Assembly (NCBI GenBank): GCA_032622095.1 | Contig: CP136061.1 | Location: 231,692,944-231,756,943 of the forward strand | Direction of reading: 5' to 3' | Length of the DNA stretch: 64,000 nt | Origin: Siphonodentalium dalli | Taxonomy: Eukaryota; Mollusca; Scaphopoda; Gadilida; Siphonodentaliidae | In this document: positions 27,201-42,200 of the stretch, one piece after another | Numbering within the stretch: position 1 is the stretch's first letter | Layout of the letters: each line of letters opens with the position of its first letter | The notes under the pieces: generated by a model | The model's input: the letters and a program-made list of their open reading frames with translations, nothing else | Database searches by the model: none | Told to the model about the DNA's origin: nothing | Made by a program: the position numbers and the translations under genes

Positions 27201-30200
27201 AGTCGACCATAGGTCGCCTCGCATATATAAGAGAATGCATTGGCTTAACACATTAAAAATTATAAAATTGTTAAAGAATGTAAGAAAAAATGGTAAAAAG
27301 TGTTAAAAAAAAGATTTTGTTTTAGGCCAATGTATTCTCTTATATATGCGAGGCGACCTATGGTCGACTCGCATTTATAAGAGAATGCATTGGCACAGGG
27401 TATAACTGTAACTATCACAATGTGGTCAAGGAGCCGGTTCCAATGATATCCATATTTGTATGGTTCTATTGAGACAGACCGAAGATATTTTAGGCTGTTG
27501 AAGCTTTATTTGGCCGGTTTTGGCCGGTTTGTTGGGTAAAGGGTTAAGCCCTCAATCCTTGTCCTTGAACTTTTGTGATTTTTAGAAAGTTGTGTTTGAA
27601 TGATTTACAGACCCCAAACAACAGTTAATATGGCATTTACAAAAACGGTTTAAGGGATTAAGCTCTTAAAGCCAAAAAGTGCCAAACCACATTTAAACCA
27701 AACCCCATAAACCCCTTTTGTTGGCGCGGATAGACACATTGACACGCTTAATTTCTATAGTCCCTTAAAAACATTTTCATGAGACAATTAACTAGGCACA
27801 TACAACATTAAAATATTTTTAAGACTTGACAATTAGAGGCATCAATATATAAACATAATAATAACAAGCCTTGAAATAGTGTGTCTGTCATTTGCAGAAT
27901 GAGGTTCCCAGAGGGTGAATTTGGTGATGCTAGCCCGCTATGCGGGGTAGCATCACTAAATTCACCCTCTGGGGACCTCATTCTGCAAATGACAGACACA
28001 CTATTTCAAGGCTTGAATAAATAATAAGTTCAATTTTGCTGATTAAAGTGGTAATTGGAAAACTCAATTTTGAGTACTCCAAGAAGTAGAGGTTTTACAT
28101 CGGCATGTCTGTTTAGTCACATCTGATGATCTATTCTTAACAAAGATGGATTACCTTAATATATCATGCCCGGAAGTGATCAGAATGCTTATGGTTGGCT
28201 AATGTATAAAGTTAAGATATTCTCCATGGAAAACATCATCATCAGATATTGATCCCATAAAAGCCACTACAATTGATTAATAATTAAAGATAGCACAGTT
28301 TGGAGACTTTTTGTTCACAAAGCTTGATGTCAGTGGATGTGATGATTGTAATTGACAAATTATATACTCACTCAGAATAGTTTATATTTTCCCATAACAT
28401 ATATATGTACCTGTTTGGGGGAAAAAACACATTCACTCCCTACCCAATGTTGCCCTATCTGAAAACACTCTACTGCGGGGATCAAGGGAGCTTAGCCTTC
28501 GCGAAAACAAAGAAATATTTAATGCAGTTCAGACATATATCATGAGAACAAAAAGATTCCCATGATTCTATCACCTGTATACATACGGACAACGAATTGC
28601 TTTGGATTCTGGTCGAGTTATGCGGCATCATGATATTCCCCACTGTTTATGCCTAATTACAAATTGACAAATGCAACCAATAAATATCTGGGCTTGACCC
28701 CCTCCCATGGCGCCTGACGCACGAAGAATACTATAGACGAGCATCATTACTAATACGCAATAAATCAACTCAACTATTGAAAACTACCCCCTCTCCCAGC
28801 ATCTCATCCCTTTTATATCTCTATCTCTCTCGCTCTCTCTTTCTCTCTCTCGTCCTCTCTACCTCTTTCTCGTTCACAATTTCTCTCCCTGCTTCTAACG
28901 ACATCATCATTACTATAATTATGATATTTTCATTCCTTCCCGTCCGACCCCCTCGCTACACTTAATGAAGAGCGGGCGCGAAACAAAAGGGGAGCAAACT
29001 TAATAAAAGCCATTGGGCTTGTTGTTTAATCCCCTTTCCAATCAATCGAATTTATATATTATTCTATTCTCCTGTAAAATGTCTGTTAAATGTTTATATA
29101 TGTTATTATTTTGATTGGAATAAAATATGTTTACACTAAACACAATTACAGTAATGCTCTAAATAATCGACTCCTTAACCACAGCAGAATTATGGGTAAT
29201 TTTTCAGGATTTAGTCGGAAATATGACTCGGTGAGAGCTTTCTGATGAATGGCAACAAGCCATATTTACGACTAAATCCTGAAAAATTACCCATAATTCT
29301 GCTGTGGTTAAGGAGTCGATTATTTGGAGCATTACTGTAGTGTTCAAAGCATTCTAAACATTGATTGTTCACTATTAAGCAGTGTGTAGTGGCTCGTGGT
29401 GAACATCTGCATGATAGGGCTGCAACGATTCATTGTGAATTCAATGTATCACGACACATTTTCAAACGATACGCGTATCGTATTGTGTCATGATTGTGTA
29501 TCGCGATACAGGAAATCAAGTAATGTCTAAAGATGGTCTAGTGTAAAAAAAGTCCGGGAGCTAATAGGGGTACCCTTGCACCCCCCCCCTGGGACTTAAC
29601 TTCACCCCACTCATTTTGTTCCTTATTATATCCTTCAACTTTTAAGCAATGTTAACAAGAAAAAAAAGTGGCCTTTTAGACTCCAGACAAGATGGCTGCC
29701 GTTTTTCAGACCAGACCCTAAGTCAGTTTTATGCAAATTATAGCGGAAAATCTAGTAAAATGTATACAAATGTATATATTTTCGCGAAAATGGCTGCTGA
29801 AAGTTGAAAATATGACATTTTTTTCACAAATATCTTCTAGATCAATTCATGCTGTTTGGAACTGGTTGAGTAATATGACTTTATTTTGTGTTTTGTATAT
29901 TAACTGGTCATTGGAGCAATTAAATATGCAATGAATTGGTTCATAGCCCCTTCCGATCCCTCAAGAATTAAATTTTACAGAACGCGGTACAAAAGTTTAC
30001 AAAAAAATCACAATTGGGATTCTAGTCATATTTCAACAAGAAATGAAAAGAACATTGTAATGTAAGTGAGGCATATCATTACCTATCAATATTCCAACTC
30101 TCTGGAACCAAACATCTTACCTTGGCTCAAAATGGCTGCGAAAATGGCCGCCAAAATATGGAAAATGGTAAATATTGCCCCAGGGTGTCCTGCAATCGCT

Positions 30201-33200
30201 TACAAGTTGTAGTTGATGTATACAATTGGATAATATGTATTCTATACATTGCATACAAGCATGTCTGATGCACCACTGATCATTTTTACTATTGTCACCA
30301 CTGAAATCACCAGAAATATTGGATGTTTCTCTCACAAACTTGAAATAAATATCGGCAAAAATTCACTTTTCAGGGTTCGACCATTTGTTCAAGTAAAATG
30401 CAACTATCATTGGTATCAAAGGTGTTTATTGCTTTTGTCTATCTTAAATGTGTCACACTACGGTATTTATAGACTAAATTGCGCAAGATGGCTTCCAAAA
30501 TGGCAACCAAATTTGTAAAAAGTTAAAAGTTAACATATCCCGAACATTATTCTCTGCGTTATCTGAAAAAGGTAGCAAAGTGTAACTCACTTGGTTATTG
30601 TACGTGTTTGTTAATTAACTGACAAAGTAGACAAGTTCTACGTTCTATTATGTTTGTCTCAGTTCCATATGGGGCATGACAAATTCAATTTAAAGTTGCA
30701 GTATGGAATTTTGAGGAGAACCTCTTTTGTGATTCTGGCCATATTATTGTAAGGAAATGGGCAGAACTTTGAGACGGAACTGAGATGAACCATGATATGT
30801 GGGTATTCTGGCCCATTATGATAACAATTTATCAACTGGATACAGGGTGGAAGCCAAGATGGCAACCAGGGAGTTACTCTATGATCATAGATGAGGATAA
30901 TAGGTATACAGGAAGTTATTGTATGGTCATGAATGATGTGTGGGTATATAGGGAGTGGTCTGTTGGTAACGGTGGGACGTATATTTATATATTGTGGATG
31001 TGTTATCATTGGTGGTGTATGGGGAAAAGATGTATGATCATGGCTGGCGTGTATGAGTATGGCAAGTATGGAACTTATGAGTGGTCGTATGTGCGGGTAT
31101 TGGTATATCTGGAAGGGCTCACCATTGGTGATGTGCATATGTATACCTGGATTGACTCTATGGTCATGGGTATGGCGGATATGTATACATGTAGTAGCTG
31201 TATGGTCCATGATGAGGTGAATATCTATACATTGAGTGACTATGATCGTGAATGTAGTGAATATATATACATATAGTGACTATATGGTCATGTGTCAGGT
31301 GTAGGTGTATACCTGGTGTTCATGCATGGAGACTCGTTGGTGTATCGTCATTTGTGGTATGTACGGGTATACCAAGTATGGCTCTATGATCAGGTGTTGT
31401 CATTTGTGTGGTGTTTATGTAATTATGGAGTGACTGGGGTAATGGGTGGGTTGTACATGTGTACCTTGGGTGGCTATCGCTTTCCACAATAACTCAAGGA
31501 TATGTCAATCAATAGGGAGATCATGTCAGAGTTCTCCATCTTGATGGTGTTTATGTACATGGGGGGACGTTAAGCGTGGAAAGCGATAGCCACCCATTAT
31601 CACAGTCATTACATATATACATAAACACCACAGACATAATAATATAGTGGCCCACTGTATACATGTACACCTGACCCATGACCACGGATGACCATACAGC
31701 CACCCGTCCAATGCAGGCACACCTGGTATACTCCTAAACATGACCCATAACCATATAGTCACTCCTTGTATACCCATTCATCTCACCATTGGCCATAATG
31801 TCATACCCTGTATACCTATTCTCCAAACGCATGGTCAAATAGACAATCAATATTTACATCAACACCACAACAATGACCATAAAGTCACTCCGGTATACAT
31901 ATGCACCTCACCTCACCTCGCTTCATACACATACCCTCACCCATGTCACCTGATATACTCCTTCACCTGACCTATGGCCATATAGTCACCCCGTGTGTAC
32001 CTATTCAAAATATTCATACATGACCATGGTCAATCATTGTATACATATTCACCTCAACATTGGCCATGTCACTCCCTGTATCCCTATTTGTCACACCATA
32101 GCCGAATAGCCACCCAAGATATACTAATACACCCCAGCCATGTCAGTTTAGTCACTCCATGTATGCATATGCACCTCATCCATGGCCATATAGCCACTCG
32201 CTATATACACATATCCCTCGCCTATGACAATAAAGCAACACGTGTGTATACTGGTATAACCTACACATGACCATACCGCCACGAGCCACCAAACAGGAAC
32301 ACCAGGTCTACTCATACGCCTGACACATGACCATTTAGTCACCCCCTGTATAGATGTTCATTACATTTATGATCATACAGTCACTACTTGTATACCTACA
32401 TGTACTCATATCACCATTAACCATACAGTCACTACCTGTATACCTATTCGACACACATAGTCATATAACCACTCGATATACATATGCAGCCCACCCTAGA
32501 CCATGGATTCACTCCAGGTATACATGTAAACCTCACTACTGGCCATTCAGCTCTTCCAGATACACAAAATACCCGCACACATGACCACTCAAACAATCCA
32601 TACTTGCATATACACCTCACACATGACAATTCAGCAATTCACTGTATAATCATACACGCCATCCATGATAATACAGCTAAGCCCTATACACCCATAAATG
32701 ATAATACATCCACGAGATATATAAATATACATCCCACCCGTTACCACAAGGACACTCCCTATATACCCTCACGCTCGATAATGTCCACCCAGCTTATTCC
32801 AGGTTTTCATATTCAATCATGACCGTACAGTCATTCCATGTATACCTATACACATTAAACACATAAATCACTCCCTATTTATCCACACACCCCATCCATG
32901 ATCATACAGACAACACATGTACATCCCACCCATGACCTTGCAGTCACTCCATATATACATAATCAACACATAGATGACCATGTAGCTATATCCATACACC
33001 ACACCAATGACCAAACAGGCACACCGGGTGCACCCGTACTGGATATACACAAGCATACACCATACAGTCACCCTATGCATACCGATTCACCTCACACCTC
33101 TCACCTGACCATGACCTCTCCCTGTATAATTAGATGCATCTTACCATGGACAACCCAGGACTCATACCCATATAGTCACTCATTGTATACCTATTCACAT

Positions 33201-36200
33201 CAGTCATGACATACAATAACTCCCTGTATACCTATTCACCTCACATATGATCATAGAGTAAATCCCTGGCTACGATCTTGGCATCCAAACTGTATCATGT
33301 TGACATTTTTTTATCATAATGGACCAGAATAGCCAAAGATTATAGTCCATCTCAGTTCTGTCTCAAAGTTATGCCTACTTCCTTTCAATAAATATGGCCA
33401 AAATCACAAAAGAGGTTCTCGGCAAAATTACATACTTTAAAATGAATTTGTCAAGCCCCATACGGAACTGGGACAACCAGAATAGAATATGCAGTTGTCA
33501 GTTAATTAACTAACACATATAATAACCAAGTGAGTCACAATTTGCTACCTTTTAGGATAATGCAGAGAATGTTCGGGATATATGTAAAAATATTATATTT
33601 TACAAATTTGGTTGCCATTTTGGAAGCCATCTTGAGCAATTTGGTCTATAAACAATGTAGTGTGACACATTTAAGATAGACCAAAACAATAAATACCTTT
33701 CAATCCAGAGATAGTTATATTTTACCTGAAAAAATGGTCCAAACTTGAAAAGTGAATTTTTGCCGATATTTATGTCAAGTTTTTGAGATAAAAGTCCAAA
33801 TTTTTTGGCGATATCAGTGGTGACAATAGAAACAATTAACCATGGTGCATCAGACATGTTAGTATTCAATGTATAGAATGCAGAATAGCCAATATTATAC
33901 ATCAACCACAACTTGTAAGCGATTGCAGGACACGCTGGTGTAATATTTACCATTTTCCATATTTTGGCGGCCATATTGGCAGCCATTTTGAGCCAAAGTA
34001 AGAATTTTGGTTTCAGTGATTTGGAATATTCATTGGTAATGATATGCCTCACTTACATTACAAAGTTCTGTTCATTTCTTGTTGAAATATGTCTAGAATC
34101 CCAATTGCGATTTTTTGTGAAATTTTATACCGCATTCTGTAAAATCAAATTCTTGAGGGATCGGAAGGGGTTAGGACCCCAACAATTGCATATTTAATTG
34201 CTCCAATGATCAGTTAATATACAAAACACAACCAGTTCCAAACAGCATGAATTGATCTAGAAGATATGTGTGAAAAAATGTCATATTTTCAACTTCCGGC
34301 GGCCATTTTGGCGGCCATCTTATATGGTGAGCTTCAATTTTGGCCCAAAAAAGTGTCATTATGTCTTAGCTTCACGAAAATATATACATTTGTATACATT
34401 TTACCAGATTTTCCCGCTATAATTTGCATAAAACTGACTTAGGGTCTGGTCTGAAAATCTTGTATGGAGTCTAAAAGGCCACTTTTTGTTCTTGTTAACA
34501 TTGCTTAAAAGTTGAAGGATATAATAAGGAACAAAATGAGTGGGGTGAAGTTAAGTCCCAGGGGGGGGGGTGCAAGGGTACCCCTATTAGCTAACTCAAC
34601 CTCCAGTTATAATCTTGTTGTTTCTGATAACTCAGGTGGTATTCATTTGGAAACATTAATTTAGTGTATCGTGATATGTATCGTATCGTTGATCATGTAT
34701 CGTGATTCATATCGTATCGTGACAAAGTGTATCATTGCAGCCCTACTGAGTGTATGGATTTGGATTTCAAAGGATTGTACTTCTTACATATGGATGTCAG
34801 ACAAGACACCTGATCCTACAGATGGTAGTTTCAGGCAGTTACAAATGAGCTTGTAAAACATAAACTTTTAAGAAAATTTGAATTGGATTGAAATCGCTGG
34901 GCAATACAGCGGTCTGTGTAAATGCTTATCAGAATTCAATCAATGATTATGGAGTGAATTGACCAAGAGGTTAGCATTTCAAATTGTTTGCTTTGATTCA
35001 ATTATTATGCATCCTTTCAGTTCTTATGCATGCCCTTGTTAGTTATAGTTGCTGTTCATCGTTGCCCTTCCAACCACTTATGTTGTGATATTTTTCTGGA
35101 ACAAAGTCACAGTATTTTGTATCAATAGGTCTAATTGATAATTGATTAATCTTATAGCATTACTGTAGTATCGACGGGTGGAGGGATATTACTACAGTAA
35201 TACCCTAAATAATCGACTTGTTGACCACAGCAGAATTATTGGTAATTTTTCAGGATTTAGTCGGAATTATGGCTTGTTGCCATTCATCGGAAAGCTCTCA
35301 CTGAGAGCTTTCCGATGAATGGCAACAAGCCATATTTCCGACTAAATCCTGAAAAATTACCCATAATTCTGCTGTGGTTAAGGAGTCTATTATTTAGGGT
35401 GTTACTGTAGTTTGTTTGGTTGTGGTGTTTACATAGCTGATCCTCTTTGTTTTGATGTGCCCTTTGGAAGAAGCAACCTTCTACAATTTTAGTTTTGGGT
35501 GATTTATAGCATTTGGCAAATTCTAAAATAATTTGACAAAAATATTGCCAAACAGTAAAATATTTGCCAAAAGTGAAATCTTGTCCAGCACAGACACTGC
35601 TTCAGCATCAGTGACATACTGAGATTTTTACCAGGGTGGAAACCAAGCTTGCAAAAAGTCTATCTGCAGAATGTGGTCCCCATATGTTGAATTTAGTGAT
35701 CCTATCCCGCACAGTGGGCTAGCATCACCAAATTCCCCCTCTGGGGACCGCATTACGCTTAGGCCTCATCTTCTGGGAAGTATCTATAGTCTCAAATTAA
35801 CATTGTTTTTAGTTAATTTTTCCCTTCTCTTCAGTTTCTATATCCCTAATTTGCAGAAGATAAAATGCATAATCGAGGTGACTAATGGGTGAACATCACC
35901 TACTTCAACTGGGGAACTTCAATCTGATCCAAGGTCTCCCATAACAGTTGAGGCCTAAGTAGAATGAGGTTCCCAGAGTATGAATTTGGCAATGCTAGCC
36001 CGCTAGGGATAGCATCACTAAATTAACCCTTTACCCAACAAACCGGCCAAAACCGGCCAAATAAAGCTTCAACAGCCTAAAATATCTTCGGTCTGTCTCA
36101 ATAGAACCATACAAATATGGATATCATTGGAATCGGCTCCTTGACCACTTTGTGATGGTTACAGTTATGCCCTGTGCCAATGCATTCTCTTATATATGCG

Positions 36201-39200
36201 AGTCGACCATAGGTCGCCTCGCATATATAAGAGAATGCATTGGCCTAAAAAAAATCCTTTTTTTAACACTTTTTACCATTTTTTCTTACATTCTTTAACA
36301 ATTTTATAATTTTTAATGTGTTAAGCCAATGCATTCTCTTATATATGCGAGGCGACCTATGGTCGACTCGCATATATAAGAGAATGCATTGGCACAGGGC
36401 CCTTCTGTTGGGTAAAGGGTTAACCCTCTGGCGACCTCATTCTGCAAATGACAGAGACACTGTTTGCAGCCTTGGTGAAAACATTGGTGTCAGAGCTGAG
36501 TGATGATTCTGAGTGGTAATTACCTTCATAAATGGTGTGGATTTCTTCTTAATGTCATCTACTGTTATCTTGCTTCTTGCATAACCAACAAAATATGTGT
36601 TGTTTGGGATCAACCCATCTCGATAAAGCCACCTACAAATGAGAAGAGCAGGGAATCATATTCAACTTCAATGTTGAAAACTGGTTTCCTCAGTTACTTA
36701 CATTAGGACCCCATGAATAATCGAGATTTCAATTGAATGTCAATATCGCCCGTGTGAATTGGTGTTAACCCTTTACCCAACAAACCGGCCAAATAAAGCT
36801 TCAACAGCCTAAAATATCTTGGGTCTGTCTCAATAAAACCATACACATATGGATATCATTGGAACCGGCTCATTGACGACATTGTGATGGTTATAGTTAT
36901 GCCCTGTGCCAATGCATTCTCTTATATATGCGAGTCGACCATAGGTCGCCTCGCATATATAAGAGAATGCATTGGCATAAAAAAAATCTTTTTTAAACAC
37001 TTTTTACAATTTTTTCTTACATTCTTTAACAATTTTATAATTTTTAATGTCTTAAGCCAATGCATTCTCTTATATATGCGAGGCGACCTATGGTCGACTC
37101 GCATATATAAGAGAATGCATTGGCACAGGGCCCTTCTGTTGGGTAAAGGGTTAATACTGAATCGGACTCCTCACATTTTTGAATATCCAATTTTCCCCCG
37201 ATCATTGACACATTGTTGCCAATTTTCCAAATTAATGATGAAATAGAAGTGATGCATATTCATTATTTGTTACAACATGCATGTTGTGTTAAATTATCAG
37301 AGGCTGGTTCACTTAGGTGACTTCGAAAAGGGTTAATAAGAAGACCTGATAATAGGGTGCCAGACATTTGCAATTTGAATAGTGGGCTAGCATCACTAAA
37401 TTCACCCTCTGAGGACCTCATTCTGCAAAGGCCTCATCCTCGCTGGAAAGTATCTTTATTATCAAATTAACAAGTGTTTTATTTTCTTTAGAAACTCCAA
37501 AAATGTTGTTTCTTGTTTAGTTTCTCTATATACCCAAATTGGCAGACGACACATATATTCCAAAATGGAGAATCGGTGGATCCCCCATTTAAACTCTGAA
37601 AAATCCCGCAAATATTGACCTTCACAAAGGATTAGCAAGCAGCCAATCAAAAACAGACAACATGACCAGGTGGTCAGTATTTTAATAACTATGACCATCT
37701 TACGTCAACAAAAATGTACATGTTTACGCCATGACAAACGTGTCATAAATGTATTTTGGACTCCCGATTTCTCTTAATTTTCTGAAAATTATGGACTTTA
37801 TATTATACTTATTAATTATTAAAGTGGAATGTGTCGAAACCAGGTGAGATTTCAAAACACATTTTGTGTCTTTAGAATGGGCCAAGAAGAACATTAGTGC
37901 CCACAATGGAGTTATTTAGCTGTAAGACATTATTAAACATACAGTAATGCTCTAAATAATTGACTCCTTAACCACAGCAGAATTATGGGTAATTTTTCAG
38001 GATTTAGTCGGAAATATGGCATCCGATGAATGGCAACAAGCCATATTTCCGACTAAATTCTGAATAGTTACCCATAATTCTGCTGTGGTTAAGGAGTTGA
38101 TTATTTAGGGCATTTAAGAAATAAATACACGGTGTATCGGTGTGTATGGTCAAGTTGTACCACAAAAAACTGATTGTAGGACGACGCGTAGCGGAGTCCT
38201 ACAATAAGTTTTTTGTGGTACAACTTGACCATACACACCGATACACCGTGTATTTATTTCTTTTGTAATACGACTGAAAGTTTATGGTCACAATTCGACT
38301 GAATAGTCAACGAAATACTGCGCCTTTTCGGTCTCAGGTGAGAAAACATTTCGTGGTGTAATTCGTATTGGGCGTACTAGATTCTTTGCATGGAGTACTC
38401 CAGTAATTTGTTTGCGTGAATAATCGTTGTGATTGGCTAAAAAACGATGTGTTTTCAGCGGCGCCCGTGTCTTTCATTTAAATTGTACAGGAAATACGAT
38501 TGCTGTCATTTCTGTGTTGAACGTTGTTGGGACAACATGAATATTATCATCGACTATGGACCATTTTCCTTACACAAAGCGATCTAAATGATCAAGTTTA
38601 CTAAACTATAATCTTATTCCCCTTCTGTACTGGTGAACAAGCGCTTTCATTTTCAACTTGATTCCGAAATATCGAATATGATCGAGATTCGAATCGACGA
38701 ATGCACAGCCCGGCCCCATGGATTTATTTTGTCATTTAATATACTTATTAAGTAACTTTCTTTGGCCGTAACATATATCAGTATATAATAACATCATTTG
38801 GACCATATTCATTGGCAACCAAACTGGTTTCAAGCGAAAAATCGCTAGAAAATTCGCAAGATTGTCAAGATGTAGCAAATTAATTAAAAGAGTTACGGGT
38901 GCGGGTGTACTCCGTTGATGCCCCGTTTGCGCGGAGTTAGAAAAGACGGGAAAAGTCGCGTGCGGCGATCTGAATAAACCGATTTTTTTCGTGGTACAAT
39001 TGGAAAAAGTAGAATTGTACCACAAAACTGGAACGAGATAGCCATGGTAACTCGGGCCACTGGCCAATCAGGACATGGCTTTTAAGCATAGTTAGGCAGG
39101 GTGGTATTACAATACTGTATGTATAAAATATTTGTAAATGATACTTACCAAAGGGTCGGAAATATTTTCTTTTTAGCCAAGTCTCCCTGAAATAGTGAGA

Positions 39201-42200
39201 AATATTTATTGACACTTGTACTCGATAAGATTTATATTTTATTTTAGGGGTAAGAGTTGTCTTCCCAGAAAAAGCTATTTTGGGACACATCCTAAAGCGG
39301 GAATGAGGCAAAATCAGATGCTTTCATATAATAACCTTTGTTTTGATGTATAAAAACCAACAGCCAACTTCTAAACAAAAGGCTTTCTGAGAATTGGCCC
39401 ACAGACTATATAAGCAACAGAAATTTTCCTCAGCCCTGCCAATAAATCAGCTAAATGGATCATGACCTGGGTATTTCTAATTATTCTAAAAGTTTTTTGT
39501 TATTAATTTCTATAGCCACTTTAACATATACATGTATGGTAAACTAATGTCAGGCTATCATCATAGGCATCCACCTATTAAATATGCTTGTATTGGCTCA
39601 GACAAGCATATAATGGAAGTGAATCCTGAAAGGCTAAACAGACTTAATATTGCAAATATTGGTGTTAGATAAATCAATCACCACTACTGATACATGTATG
39701 ACCGTGTAGCTGATACTTTCCTTTTAAATGTGTTAGTTTAACCCTTTCAATACTAAATACTATTTGACCAGAGTTCCCTCAGGAAATGTTCAGGAGAAGT
39801 TCAGATATCAAGTTCAACAAAAGTCATTAGTTGAACTTATTATCTAAACGATTTCTACAATGAATATGAATACTTTCGAACTTGTATTATGCCTTTCTAC
39901 ATGTATGCCTGTCGTCTGCTCATTTCTCCAGAACATCCATGATCCCTCAAATTGAATAATAGACCATTCGAAAATATACATTTTTAATTGAATGGGAGAA
40001 TCCATTAATTATAGAAAGGGCTAACCGAGGAACTTTCTGAGCTCAGATGAATTCTCGTCATCATGGCTGCCATTTGGCTGGTATCTTGATCTGACTGATA
40101 TGTCAAACTTCATTAAATTTCCAAATAAAACATTATTAAAGGTACTGAATCCGATCAGATGGTCCCCATATAACAACAACATTTCTTCAAAATATGCTTT
40201 AGTTATCAGAATCGATTAATTACAACAAAATATTGCTAACCACTGTCAACATTATAAAATTTCCCAAATGTGTTATTTATCTACATGTTGTTCAATGAAA
40301 TATGGCTGTATTATCACTTGATTATCACAAAATTTTGCCATTTTACCACTTGATTTTACAGTTCTCCATCTTCATCCACTATTTTGCGGAAACCTTTACC
40401 TTGAAAACAAATGTTCAGACCACAAATAAGTACATATCTCGAGATATAACAGATTTCAAAAATCGATATCTGATCACTTTGAGCTTTGATGGGTGGTTTC
40501 CTCGACTCGAATCAAATTTTTTTTACCCCGAAGCCAAAGAAATAGTAATTTGGGAGCGTTAATTCGGATTATGCATCTTTAAATAGATATGAGAATCAAT
40601 GACAATTCTCAACTAATATGAATTAAAACTGACCCTAGAATCATTTGACTGTAAAAGGCAAGACCAAAAGCTGCAATCAGATTTTACCTTGAGGCAGCTC
40701 CTGGTCCATACACTATACAGACTACTGGTATAATGGAATCTACATAGATCAGATTCTAAAGTTTTAGTAATTATTTTAATTGACAGGTAGCCGTACACCA
40801 TTTAGAGGGTTGTAGGGTGTCTGAAATATAGAAAAATAAGTATCTGGGAGGCATAGTTGCCAGAGTAGCCTGCGTTAAAATTTAAATGTGACATTACTGG
40901 TTTGATGGTTTAAATGTGACATTACTGGTTTGATGGTTTAAATGTGACATTACTGGTTTGATGGTTTAATTATTTTACAAAAGTTCACAAAACAGTTAAA
41001 GATTGGGAAACATAAATTTTTTTTATATTCAGTGAAACTTAAAGGGGTACTGTACGCCACATGTTGTTGTTGGTTTCTATAGTCTCCGAGTCGGAGAATA
41101 AGGTAACAATTTTTCCATTATTTGAAAGTCTGTTGAGTACGAAGTCATGTTACGGATGACAAATTTACCGGAACGCAAAAATACAAATTGTCGTTGTCGA
41201 GTAATTTTTTTTAAGTTTTCAACCAAATGAATCAAATAAAAGTTATATTATATGCATACTAGTCCCATATAATCATTTAAGTTATTGTATCGTCGCTAGT
41301 CAGTGAGTGGCTTGAGTGTTCTCCCCGTATCGTCATAATATTTTAAGCAATCGTGTGTGCGATCGGTTTAAAAATCCAGTATCCCACAATTACTATTTTT
41401 GATTACGGTAATTCGTAATTTAATTGACGCCATTTTATGGCTCCAGTCATAAATTCAATTTATATCAAATTATTAACTTTTAAATTATTAAATTTTAAGA
41501 TAGCCTATTAACCTGAGCGTTTACAGAATACATCTTCGACTCAAATTACTTATGTTTCTATATATTATCGATATTAGATCGTTGTTGTCACCGGAAATTT
41601 AATGAAAATGGCGAACAGTACCCCTTTAAGGCCAACTCCGTGTGTTTGCTTATAGGAAAATAGGCTAATCATCAGCAATTGCAAGACAATTCTTTTAAAT
41701 TGCTACAATAACTTTATTTCTATATAAAATATTTCTCATCTCTAACATACATGTAGCTCTATCAGGTAGAAGCTTATGTAATGACATTCGCTCTGTCATT
41801 GGTCTGATTTTGGGTTGAAAATGGTACATTTTAGCCATAAAATGGGTAAAATTAAGTGTTTTATGTTTGCAAACCAATGAGCATAACTCAGCAGCAAATT
41901 GTATGAAGAAGTCAGAGTACAGACATTTGTTTACAACTACCATTTCTGTCAAATATAAAAACGCTTGTTGGGACCTATGCCAAAGATAATGGCTCAGCAT
42001 AGATTTTAAGTACAGTACCCCCTCCCAGGTTCGCCAAATATTGCTGGAAATTGTGTATTGCTACCATAGCGGAATTTGAGGAAATATAGGCATGATGAAA
42101 AATATATGTTTGCACATTCATTCAAGGATTAAGTATCAGTACCCTGAATCAAATGACAAAATAATACAATGATCCCGGAGCTACTTAAATAATAACATTG

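Larger units (their letters stand above)
24121..27725. repeat. 3.6 kb inverted repeat; each arm split by a transposon
   Basis: Left arm 24121-24330 + 25708-25862 and right arm 26981-27145 + 27548-27724 are inverted copies (~370 bp, about 80% by eye). Matching landmarks: 'ggggtttatgggg', 'gccatattaactgttg', 'gattgagggcttaa', 'gctcattaac'. The left arm holds the MULE-like element 24331-25698; the right arm holds a family A MITE 27146-27547. Confidence 0.8.

Noticed and set aside
30659-31276. 183- and 163-codon ORFs on opposite strands
   Set aside because: Both lie in the inverted minisatellite of the foldback element and lack complexity or known domains.
33600-34052. 150-codon minus-strand ORF with '[13 protein letters not shown]'
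   Set aside because: The motif comes from 'aaaatggcggcc' repeat text, and the mirrored arm at ~30100-30520 has the corresponding frame broken. No known domain.
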